Origin: Ilex aquifolium
Taxonomy: Eukaryota; Streptophyta; Magnoliopsida; Aquifoliales; Aquifoliaceae
Reading direction: 5' to 3'
Length of the DNA: 64,000 nucleotides
Assembly: GCA_951799425.1 (NCBI GenBank)
Contig: OX637394.1
Location: 43,387,642 to 43,451,641, forward strand
A program made the translations under genes and the position numbers. This document shows positions 46,331 through 55,005 of the stretch, piece after piece. The first letter of the stretch is position 1; every line of letters begins with the position of its first letter. The notes beneath the pieces are model-generated. The model had not been told where the DNA came from. It did no database searches and worked only from the letters and a program-made list of their open reading frames with translations.

Positions 46331-46482
46331 ATATAAGGGGTGGTCCTGTACGTATTCCTTTTCCCTCGTTTTTTCTCTCAACCGTTTCCCATAACCGTCA
46401 CGTCTTTTCCCTTTCCATAACCGCAACCCCTTTCCATAACCGTAGCCTCTTTCCATAACCGTAGCCACTTCCCATAACCGTT
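46331..46482 (+). promoter_or_regulatory. Putative promoter and leader of antisense gene 2, with CATAACCG repeats
   Basis: ATATAAGGGG at 46331-46340 is a good TATA box 300 bp before the ATG at 46634. From about 46380 to 46482, CATAACCG occurs five times in a TTTCCATAACCGTAGCC-type repeat. Its reverse strand CGGTTATG contains CGGTTA, which fits the plant MYB core CNGTTR. If transcription starts about 30 bp after the TATA box, these repeats lie in the 5' leader. Regulation by MYB proteins is inference only. Confidence 0.5.
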
Positions 46483-46633
46483 GCTTCCTTTATTAATTCA
46501 GAAACTACACAGGCAACTTGATTCTCTCTTTCTTGGCTCTTGGTTTCCTGAAAAGCTCCCAACTTTTCCTAACATATTTTTGACTCTCTTCTTGATTTCT
46601 TGCGTCTCTTTTTTTTTTATATCAGCACTTTCG

Positions 46634-47722
46634 ATGGCTGCCTCTGTTTCTTCTTTGTTCCAGGAACGATCCTCCTTCGGAATTGAATGGAATTGGCATT
46701 GTCGCTATCTGTCCCCTTCAATACTTGAATCTTCTGATTTGGTGGACATCAAAAAACGGTTTTTCCCTTATCTTGACTTGCCTTTGCGAGTCCCTTCCTC
46801 CGATGAGCCTTGCAACTACCTTCCCCGAGGGGAAGTCTGTTTCTTTGAAGGTGCTATGGACATGGGACTTCGCCTTCCCCTTCATCCGGCCATTGGGCGA
46901 GTTCTTGCCTACTATGGCCTGTGCCCTTCTCGCCTTTCTCCACGAGGGTGGGCTGCTATGGTAAGCTTCCTCTTGTTCTGTCGTCTGCATGCTCTTGGCA
47001 GGTTCCCCTTTGTCTCTGAGTTCCTGTACTTCTTTGAGATTGAGGAAGATGATGCCCCCTGCTTCAGTTTCTTCCGTTGGAGGGATGTCAATTTACGCCC
47101 TTTGGTTCTAGATCTTCCCTCCAATCCTGAAGGGTGGTCTGAGCGTTTCTTCTTCGCTTCTGGAGAGGCTTGGAGGTCTCCTGAGGATCGCTGTCATAAA
47201 GCCAGGATTCCTCGGTCCTGGAAGAGCTTCTCTCGTATTGGTAAGCTCGAGCATAGCTCTTTTGAGTACTTTCCTTTTAAAGACATGCTCTGATTATGTC
47301 CTTGCTGTGCAGATCCACCTGACCTGGATTTACCAGGGATGGTGAATATCAACGAGTTGTTGCTTGTGGAGTCTAAGACTTATTCCGAGCTGATGACGAG
47401 CGCAAACCTCTATTTGCTTGGGGCTGAGGCTACTGATTTTGAGTTTTCCACTATCCCTTACTCTTCCTGGACCTCTTTCTCTGATTCTGATGAGGATGGG
47501 GATTCTGTCAAGGATGGAAACACCGTCACGAGTTCGAGGAAGCGAAAAAGGGACGATTCCCCTTCTCCTGACTCTCTGTCCACCATCTTCCTTACCTCTG
47601 CTGGTCAGAAGCTCTTTAATTCGCTTCAAAAGGCTGAGCAGGAAAGGGATGAGCTGAGGAAAGAGAATGCTAGCCTGAAGGGAGAGGTTGCTGAGCTGAA
47701 ATCTGAACTTGAGAAAGACTAG
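46634..47722 (+). CDS. Antisense gene 2 of the young Tat element (transposase_28-like)
   Basis: A shorter gene on the same strand as antisense gene 1, starting MAASVSSLFQERSSF. Its first block has MDMGLRLPLHPAIGRVLAYY, SPRGWAAMVSFLLFC and GWSERFFFASGEAW, matching in order FENGLRFPLHPF, SPNFYGVMTGLLVIF and HWKERFFFVGG of gene 1. A gap of about 72 bp with GT–AG borders (near 47241-47312) sits where gene 1 also has its first gap. The second block ends in a Ser-rich part, a KRKRDD basic patch and a short coiled coil (QKAEQERDELRKENASLKGE). I infer a duplicated and shortened relative of gene 1. Function is unknown. The ATG at 46634 fits the conserved start better than upstream frame. Confidence 0.7.
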
Positions 47723-48033
47723 AATCTTTGTTTCCTTGTATCGTTCTTTCTTTTCTTAAGCGATATCAGACTATGACTCTTTTTGTATTTTTCTGAATAT
47801 TTGCACTGTCGGATATTTCGAATGCCAGACTTTTCATTCATCTCGAATTCTGTTAGGTTATTTCAGCTTACTCTTCTCGTTCGAAATACGAACGTAGATG
47901 GAGAACAGAAGATCATGTCTGCTCTGACCTTACTTCTCATCTGACCTCATAGGTGTTCTCAGTTGTTCTGGACCTTTCGAGGTCTTTGAGTGTGTAGGCA
48001 GTGCACAAGGGTATCTGGTCTTGGGGGGAGGAC

Positions 48034-48109
48034 CATTGGTGTCTCCAAGAAGCGTTCAGCCTTGAATTTGACTGTTGGTGTCTCCAAGAAGCGTTCAGCC
48101 TTGAATTTT
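48034..48109. repeat. Two-copy tandem repeat near the array
   Basis: TTGGTGTCTCCAAGAAGCG followed by TTCAGCCTTGAATTT occurs twice in tandem, about 40 bp apart, just beyond the 54-bp array. Confidence 0.85.
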
Positions 48110-48137
48110 GTACGAGCTGAAGAGCTCGTCTTATGTT

Positions 48138-48676
48138 TATAAGCTTTTGAGGCTTATCCTGTAGTTATGAGCTGAGGAGCCCATCTTTCTTTTATAAGCT
48201 TTGGAGCTTATCGTGTTTTTATGAGCTGAAGAGCTCATCTTAAATTTATAAGCTTTGAAGCTTATCGTTTGTTTATGAGCTGAAGAGCTCATCTTGCATT
48301 TATAAGCTTTGAAGCTTATCGTTTGTTTATGAGCTGAAGAGCTCATCTTGCATTTATAAGCTTTGAAGCTTATCGTTTGTTTATGAGCTGAAGAGCTCAT
48401 CTTGCATTTATAAGCTTTGAAGCTTATCGTTTGTTTATGAGCTGAAGAGCTCATCTTGCATTTATAAGCTTTGAAGCTTATCGTTTGTTTATGAGCTGAA
48501 GATCTCATCTTGCATTTATAAGCTTTGAAGCTTATCGTTTGTTTATGAGCTGAAGAGCTCATCTTGCATTTATAAGCTTTGAAGCTTATCGTTTGTTTAT
48601 GAGCTGAAGAGCTCATCTTGCATTTATAAGCTTTGAAGCTTATCGTTTGTTTATGAGCTGAAGAGCTCATCTTGCT
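48138..48676 (-). repeat. Ten-copy 54-bp tandem array with paired hairpins
   Basis: About ten units follow the gag-pol end; the eight nearest gag-pol are almost identical and the far two are degraded. Each unit holds two short inverted repeats: ATAAGCTTTGAAGCTTAT (8-bp arms) and ATGAGCTGAAGAGCTCAT (7-bp arms). Because 54 is a multiple of three, one - strand frame stays open across the array (about 200 codons, an 18-residue repeat SSSAHKQTISFKAYKCKM), which I take as a by-product. Tandem arrays at this place are typical of Retand-type elements. Confidence 0.92.
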
Positions 48677-48751
48677 ACTTTGGAGACCATTGGAGGGTGA
48701 ATAAAAGGCTTGCTCTTTCTTATTTAAAAGTAGTCCTATTACAAGTAGCAC

Positions 48752-51700
48752 TTACTGAAAAAACTTCTTAAGGTGCTCGGCATTCCATGAGTGAGGTAAA
48801 ACCTTTCCTTCCTCTGTTTGCAACTCGTAATTCCCTGGTCTGATTATCCTTGACACGATATAGGGCCCTTCCCAATTGGGTCCCAATTTCCCATGCGAGG
48901 GATCCTTTCTCGCAAGCAGAAGCCTCCTAAGCACCAAATCTCCAACCCTGAAACTTCTGTGTCTTACCCTCCTGTCATAGTACCTTGCCGTTTTCCTTTG
49001 GTAAGTACGGACACGGTGCAGAGCTCTGTCCCTCTTTTCATCCAAGAGATCGAGGTTTAGCAAGAGAGACTCACCATTGTGCTCGGGATCTGCAAACTCC
49101 ACCCTTGGTGATTGGAGCCCTATCTCCACTGGGGCCACTGCCTCAGTCCCAAAGGCCAAAGCAAAGGGGGTTTCCTGAGTCGCAGATCGGGCGGTGGTCC
49201 TGTAGGCCCACAATACCTCCGGAATGTACTCCACCCATTTGCCTTTCAGGTTTTCTAGCTTGGTCTTCAAAGCTGACTTTATGGTTCTTATTGTGACCTC
49301 TGCCTGCCCATTAGACTGGGGATGGGCAGGAGCTGAGAAATAGTTCTTGATTCCGAGCTCGGCACAAAAACTTTTGAACTTTGAATTATCAAACTGCTTT
49401 CCATTGTCAGATACGAACGCTCTGGGAACTCCAAACCTGCAAACTATCGACTTCCAAACGAAGTTTTGAACTTTTTGCTCTGTGATCGTTGCCAAAGGTT
49501 CAACCTCTGCCCATTTAGTAAAGTAATCCACTCCTACGACGGCAAACTTGCACTGCCCCACACCGGTGGGTAGGGGTCCCAGAATGTCTAGCCCCCACTG
49601 CTGAAAAGGCCATGGGCTTACCACCGAGGTTAGGAACTCGGGAGGACAGTGGGACATATTAGCATGCTCTTGGCAAGTTTTGCATTTTCTTACTAAGTCG
49701 GTGGCGCTTTTGAACATGGTGGGCCAATAATATCCTTGCCTCAGTACTTTTCCTGCCAAGGCCCGAGCTCCTATGTGGTTGCCACATATCCCCTCATGTA
49801 CTTCTCTGAGTATGTAGTTAGCATCTTCGTCTCCTACGCACTTAAGGAGAGGCATTGAAAATCCATGCTTGTACAGTTTCCCTTGCATCAGGGAAAATCT
49901 GGCTGACCTAGCCCTTAGCTTGGATGCCTCCTTGGCACTATTTGGCAAAGTTCCATTCTGAAGGTACTCTACGATGGGGTCCATCCAGCTCGGCTGAGCT
50001 TCAATTGACAGAATTTCCTCTTCTTCAATGCTTACCGAGGGCTTTGGAAGGTGCTCTACTGGAATTAGCCTATCCAAATCCTCTTGTGAGGCAGTTGCTA
50101 ACCTTGCCAGAGCATCTGCTCGTGAGTTCTCCACTCTAGGCACGTGTCTGACCTTAACCTGCACAAACTGTTTCATTAGTTCTCGTACCTTTTTAAGGTA
50201 CAGGACCATCTTCTCGCCTCTTGCCTCGTAACACTCTTCTATCTGCTTCACCACCAGTTGAGAATCACTGCAGATCTCCAGCTGCTCTGCTTCCATAGAG
50301 TAGGCAAGATTAAGCCCAGCGATGACGGCTTCATATTCTGCCTCATTATTTGAAGCTTTGAACCCAAATCTGAGGGCATATTCGACGTCTATTCCTTCTG
50401 GGGAGGTCAGGATCATTCCTGCACCGCTTCCCTGAGCATTGGCGGCTCCATCCACCGAAAGCTTCCATATGGGAAGGTCTGGTACTAAATCCGTGGTTTC
50501 CATAGGCGCTGCTGCTGTGAATTCTGCAATAAAATCTGCCAAAATTTGCCCTTTGATGGCAGTTCTTGGCTTGTACCTGATATCAAACTCGCTGAGCTCT
50601 ACGGCCCACTTAACCAACCTCCCTGAGGACTCCGGCTTGTGTAGTACTTGCTTCATTGGCTGATCTGTTGGAACCTCAACAGTATGAGCCTGGAAATAAG
50701 GTCTAAGTCTCCTAGCTGTTGTAACCAGAGCTAGAACGAGTTTTTCCATCCTTGGATATCTCTCCTCTGCCCCCCTCAGAGCTCTGCTACAGTAGTAGAC
50801 TGGTTGCTGAGCTCTGTCTCGCTCCCTAACTAGCGCTGCACTTGTTGAAAAATCTGAAACTGCTAGGTAGAGGGTGAGGATTTCTCCTTCTAGAGGGCTC
50901 ACCAGAACAGGGGGAGAGCTCATATATCTCTTTAGGTCTTCGAATGCTTCTTCACACTTGGAATCCCAGTGGAATGCCTTCTTCAAGATTTGAAAAAATG
51001 GCTGGCATTTATCGCTAGACCTAGACACAAAACGGCTAAGTGCAGCTATCCTGCCTGTCAAACGTTGTACCTCTTTTGTGTTGGATGGTGACTTCATTTC
51101 CACCATTGCTTTAACCTTTTCTGGATTGGCCTCAATCCCTCTGCTGCTGACTATAAAGCCCAGAAATTTTCCAGCCGAGACCCCGAATGCGCACTTCGCA
51201 GGGTTTAGCTTCATTTTGTACTCCTGTAGAATCCGGAATGACTCAGCTAAGTGCTCGATGTGGAGCTCTGCTTTCAGCGACTTCACTAGCATATCATCAA
51301 TGTAAACCTCCATGGATGTTCCTATTTGCCTCTGGAACATTTTATTTACTAACCGCTGGTAAGTGGCTCCGGCGTTCTTCAATCCGAAGGGCATGACCTG
51401 ATAGCAATATGTTCCCTGTTCAGTTACAAAGGAGGTCTTCTCCTGATCGCTGGGATCCATCCCGATCTGGTTGTAGCCTGAAAAAGCGTCCATGAAACTG
51501 AGGAGCTCGTGCCCTGCAGTGGCGTCCACTATTAGGTCAATCCGCGGTAAGGGAAAACTGTCTTTGGGGCATGCTCGGTTGAGATCAGTGAAGTCGATGC
51601 ACAATCGCCACTTCCCATTGGTTTTCTTTACGAGAACTACATTTGCTAACCAAGTGGGGTAATGAACCTCCCTGATAGCCTTGGCATGGAGGAGTTTGCT

Positions 51701-54223
51701 GACCTCCTCATTGATTGCTTTTTGCCTTTCATAAGCAAAGCTCCTCCTCTTCTGTTTGATGGGTTTGCAAGTTGGGTTTACGCATAACTTGTGGGTAATA
51801 ACCGAGGGATCAATTCCTTCCATGTCTTCTTGCTTCCAAGCGAACACTCCTATATTCTCTTTTAGGAACTGGATGAGGAGTCTTTTGAGCTCAGCGTTTA
51901 GTTTGGAACCCACATAAACAAGGTGTTCTGATTTCTCATCAAGCTGAACCGGTTCCAGCTCTTCCGATGGCATTGGTCTTGTCTCCATTTCATCTCTCAT
52001 GTCGAGCTCATCCAGTTGGATGTTCTCGACCTCCTTCCTTTTTACAGAAGCCAAGTAGCACTCCCGTGCTACGCGCTGGTCTCCTCGGACCACTCCGATT
52101 CCATTTTCTGTAGGGAACTTCACGACTAAATGATAGGCAGATGGGATTGCCTTTATAGAATTTAGGGATGGCCTTCCAAGCAAGATGTTGTACGCCGATG
52201 GTGCATCGACTACTAGGAATTTGACAGTGGTAGTGGCTTGGCAAGGTGGATCCCCCAGGGTGAGCACGAGCTGGATTGAACCCAGGGGGAGCACCTTTTC
52301 CCCGGAGAATCCCAGCAAGTGAGTGCTTACTGGCTCAAGTTTTTGTCTTCCTATGTCCATCCTGTCAAACGCAGGTGCGAAAATAATATCTGCCGAGCTC
52401 CCGTTATCAATTAGAACCCGATGAACTGTTCTATTTGCCACCACAGCTCGTACCACCAGTGGATCATCATGGGGGTATTGGCACCCTTCTAAATCAGCAT
52501 CTGAAAAAGTGATAGCTGTATCCAAGCGTGGAGCCTTGGATACAGCGTGCACTTCGAGAGTTTCTTCGGCTCTGATCCGCCGGAGGTGCGCCTTCCTAGC
52601 TGAGCTTGACTCTCCACCTCCTGCGAAACCTCCAGATATCACTCTGATTTCTCCTAGAGGCTGCTGGTGCGGTGCAGGTGCCTGCTGTCGGGGCGGCGGA
52701 GGCGGAAGAGCTCGGTTCAGGTTATCATTGGCTATAAAACGACGCAGCTGACCTCGCTGGATCAAGAACTCGATTTCCTTCTTCAACTGAATACAGTCAT
52801 CAGTGTGGTGTCCATGATCTCGATGATAATCACAATACTTCGTGGGGTCCCTCTTTGCCGGGTCTGCCTTCATCCTAGGTGGCCATTTTAAAAACTTCTC
52901 GTTCTGGACCTCATACAGTACTTGTGACACAGCAGCGGTGAGTGGGGTAAACCGCTGAGGCCCATACCTGGGTTGTAGTTCAGGTTGCATGGGACCCAGC
53001 CGATCTCTGACATTTCCTCTCCTCTTTGGCGAGCGGTCTCTGTCCCTCCTTGGGGACCTCTCTCGTCCTTTTTCCTTCCTAGGGCTTCTGTCCCTTCTCT
53101 TTTCTTCTTTTTCCTTTTCCTTTCGTGAAGATGTACCGACCACCTTAGAAAGGAGTGCCTCTTCACCATTTATATATTTCTCTGCCTTGGCTAACACCTC
53201 AGCCATACTTGCCTGAGGGTTTTTTGATATGGAGAACATCAAATCCTTTGATTGCACTCCCAGCCCTGCAATGAAAGCAGTTATGGCGAATTTTTCATCC
53301 GGGACGTCTACTTTCAATGTCTCCGAGTTAAATCTTTGGACATAAGTCCTCAGGTTTTCCTGGGGACCCTGCTTCACATTCAGCAGGTGGTAGGTCGGCT
53401 TTCTGTGTATCCGGGCTCCTATGAAATGAGAGACAAAGGCAATGGAGAGTTCTTTAAAGGATGAGATCGAGGCTGGCGGGAGCCTATGAAACCAGTTTAA
53501 GGCGGAGCCTTTCAGCGTGATAGCAAAAGCTCTGCATCGTACAGGATCCTGGTACCCATGTAGCTCCATCTGGTTCTTGTAAGTGTTGAGATGATCCACG
53601 GGATCTTTCGATCCGTCAAAGACCTCCATTTGAGGCATCCTGAATTTTGGTGGGAGAGGGAAGTGTAGCACCCCCGTGGTGAATGGGGATTCGGTTTGCT
53701 GGACCAAAACATCCATTGTAACCGGGGCCTTGCTTTTTACGGCCTCCTTCATATGGCTGAGCTCTTGCTGGAAATCTTTGAAGCGTTGCTCCCAGTGCTG
53801 CTCTCTCCTGTCTTGCGGATAAGGGAAGAAATCACCTCTCTCACCCCTGTCGTTCCGACTTTGCACTTCGTCGTTAGGGCCATTACCAGGGGGTACGTAG
53901 GGGACATATCCCCTGGCCTGGCTGCCTTCCCCCCCCTCGCTGACCTCTCTATGGGGGTCCCAGTATCGAGGTTCCCTATGAGGGGGGTTATTCTGGCCTT
54001 CATGGGCCGGTGGTGCCTCTTGTGGGTGTTGTACGAGCTTTGATAGCTCTTCATTTTCCTTTAGCAAACGTTGGTTGACGAGACGCAGGGCCTCCAACTC
54101 GTTATTAATGAGGGAATTCGCATCCTGGATGTTCCCGGGTTGCCTGCCGTGGGCAGTTTCCGGCTGATCTTGCATTCGAGGTAGGTTTGTTTGGCTTCTG
54201 CTCATATTTCGAGTTATTACCAT
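48752..54223 (-). CDS. gag-pol polyprotein of the young Tat element
   Basis: A single frame of 1823 codons, apparently whole. In order: gag (about residues 160-380; EVFDGSKDPVDHLNTYKNQM, FVSHFIGARIHRK), a Cys/His motif (CDYHRDHGHHTDDC), protease with DNGSS (about 605), reverse transcriptase (CIDFTDLNRACPKDSFPLP about 868; YIDD about 974), RNase H, then a second RNase H-like domain of the archaeal type known from Tat elements (SVDGAANAQGSGAG about 1256), and integrase (CKTCQEHANMSHC, DILGPLPTG about 1541, SDNGKQFDN, HPQSNGQAEV). It makes the capsid and enzymes for copying the element in the host cell. The start MVITRNMSRSQTNLP sits about 60 bp after the primer site. No break is seen, which fits the young LTR age. 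Confidence 0.95.
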   Translation of the reverse strand: MVITRNMSRSQTNLPRMQDQPETAHGRQPGNIQDANSLINNELEALRLVNQRLLKENEELSKLVQHPQEAPPAHEGQNNPPHREPRYWDPHREVSEGGEGSQARGYVPYVPPGNGPNDEVQSRNDRGERGDFFPYPQDRREQHWEQRFKDFQQELSHMKEAVKSKAPVTMDVLVQQTESPFTTGVLHFPLPPKFRMPQMEVFDGSKDPVDHLNTYKNQMELHGYQDPVRCRAFAITLKGSALNWFHRLPPASISSFKELSIAFVSHFIGARIHRKPTYHLLNVKQGPQENLRTYVQRFNSETLKVDVPDEKFAITAFIAGLGVQSKDLMFSISKNPQASMAEVLAKAEKYINGEEALLSKVVGTSSRKEKEKEEKRRDRSPRKEKGRERSPRRDRDRSPKRRGNVRDRLGPMQPELQPRYGPQRFTPLTAAVSQVLYEVQNEKFLKWPPRMKADPAKRDPTKYCDYHRDHGHHTDDCIQLKKEIEFLIQRGQLRRFIANDNLNRALPPPPPRQQAPAPHQQPLGEIRVISGGFAGGGESSSARKAHLRRIRAEETLEVHAVSKAPRLDTAITFSDADLEGCQYPHDDPLVVRAVVANRTVHRVLIDNGSSADIIFAPAFDRMDIGRQKLEPVSTHLLGFSGEKVLPLGSIQLVLTLGDPPCQATTTVKFLVVDAPSAYNILLGRPSLNSIKAIPSAYHLVVKFPTENGIGVVRGDQRVARECYLASVKRKEVENIQLDELDMRDEMETRPMPSEELEPVQLDEKSEHLVYVGSKLNAELKRLLIQFLKENIGVFAWKQEDMEGIDPSVITHKLCVNPTCKPIKQKRRSFAYERQKAINEEVSKLLHAKAIREVHYPTWLANVVLVKKTNGKWRLCIDFTDLNRACPKDSFPLPRIDLIVDATAGHELLSFMDAFSGYNQIGMDPSDQEKTSFVTEQGTYCYQVMPFGLKNAGATYQRLVNKMFQRQIGTSMEVYIDDMLVKSLKAELHIEHLAESFRILQEYKMKLNPAKCAFGVSAGKFLGFIVSSRGIEANPEKVKAMVEMKSPSNTKEVQRLTGRIAALSRFVSRSSDKCQPFFQILKKAFHWDSKCEEAFEDLKRYMSSPPVLVSPLEGEILTLYLAVSDFSTSAALVRERDRAQQPVYYCSRALRGAEERYPRMEKLVLALVTTARRLRPYFQAHTVEVPTDQPMKQVLHKPESSGRLVKWAVELSEFDIRYKPRTAIKGQILADFIAEFTAAAPMETTDLVPDLPIWKLSVDGAANAQGSGAGMILTSPEGIDVEYALRFGFKASNNEAEYEAVIAGLNLAYSMEAEQLEICSDSQLVVKQIEECYEARGEKMVLYLKKVRELMKQFVQVKVRHVPRVENSRADALARLATASQEDLDRLIPVEHLPKPSVSIEEEEILSIEAQPSWMDPIVEYLQNGTLPNSAKEASKLRARSARFSLMQGKLYKHGFSMPLLKCVGDEDANYILREVHEGICGNHIGARALAGKVLRQGYYWPTMFKSATDLVRKCKTCQEHANMSHCPPEFLTSVVSPWPFQQWGLDILGPLPTGVGQCKFAVVGVDYFTKWAEVEPLATITEQKVQNFVWKSIVCRFGVPRAFVSDNGKQFDNSKFKSFCAELGIKNYFSAPAHPQSNGQAEVTIRTIKSALKTKLENLKGKWVEYIPEVLWAYRTTARSATQETPFALAFGTEAVAPVEIGLQSPRVEFADPEHNGESLLLNLDLLDEKRDRALHRVRTYQRKTARYYDRRVRHRSFRVGDLVLRRLLLARKDPSHGKLGPNWEGPYIVSRIIRPGNYELQTEEGKVLPHSWNAEHLKKFFQ

Positions 54224-54263
54224 CAGTCACTGAGGAATCAGCTTACTTGTAACAGGAACAGTC

Positions 54264-54282
54264 GTTCCCACAGACGGCGCCA
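54264..54282 (-). other. Primer-binding site of the young Tat element
   Basis: Read on the - strand the sequence is TGGCGCCGTCTGTGGGAAC, three bases inside the 5' LTR. TGGCGCCG is the complement of a tRNA 3' end, as in Tat and Athila elements (tRNA-Asp type, although the later part departs from it). Confidence 0.75.
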
Positions 54283-54285
54283 AAC

Positions 54286-55000
54286 TGATGGCGTAAAACT
54301 TTCGGATACGAGCTAAGGAACCAGATTAATTGGCGTGAGCAGTTTGCATGGGGACTAATATGGCATCTGAGCTACAAGGCTCGTGAGGTGGGGAATGACA
54401 GCTCTAATTAGTCGTGTGTAATGTGTGAAATACAATAGAAATATAGTGGTTCACCGGCTGATGAGCTCGGCTAGTCCACTCTCTAATGGAGGCTCTTGCT
54501 CCTGTCTCTTTATTGATGAATTGAAGGTGCTACAGTCGAATACTCAGGGAACTAGGGTTTCAGAAAATCTCTCCCCCTTGCCATGGAGGTTGCCCTCCCT
54601 TTTTATGGCCTCATGCTCACCTCTAACACGGAATTACCTCCTATATCGAAGGGATCGTGCCCTATCTTCCTCCATAATTCCGGAGTTACCTAAACTCCAT
54701 ATGGCTGGCTTCCAACGGAGAGTTCTTTGCCTTCTTTCGTGGGATTCTCCTTAGCTTTAGGAGGGGATCGTGGTTGATTACGGGTCTTATGCCTTGGAAT
54801 GGTTCTACTTTCCTTTTAGTGATACCCGTAGTTACCTTGCTGTCCTTTCATCATTCCTTAACTCGTGTCCTCAGCTGGGAGCTCTTTAGCGCTGACTAGA
54901 TGAGCTCTGGCCGATGCCAGATGAGCTCTGCCTCTTCTATCTGAGCTCCCGACCCGAGCTCATTTTCTGAGCTCGTGTCTGTTCATATCAGGTATCATCA
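54286..55000 (-). repeat. 5' LTR of the young Tat element
   Basis: It is 715 bp and differs from the other LTR at one base in my reading. It holds the expected TATA-like and AATAAA motifs on the - strand (near 54601 and 54508-54513). The target duplication ATATC follows at 55001-55005. Confidence 0.95.
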
Positions 55001-55005
55001 ATATC

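Larger units (their letters stand above)
41460..55000 (-). mobile_element. Young, whole-looking Tat-clade (Retand-like) retrotransposon
   Basis: A 13.5-kb element in - orientation. The LTRs (41460-42174 and 54286-55000) are both 715 bp and differ at one base by my reading, and the target duplication ATATC is intact (41455-41459 and 55001-55005). Order along the element from 5' is LTR, primer site, gag-pol in one long frame (54223 to 48752), a 54-bp tandem array, two genes on the opposite strand (46634-47722 and 42824-45454), polypurine tract, LTR. One change in 715 bp implies an age of tens of thousands of years to perhaps 0.2 million under common plant rates. No break is visible in gag-pol. 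Confidence 0.95.

Noticed and set aside
48137-48751. A 204-codon - strand open frame across the 54-bp array, directly after the gag-pol end.
   Set aside because: The unit length is a multiple of three, so a frame without stops stays open by itself. It has no ATG at its start, no domain, and the old relative's array has a different unit.
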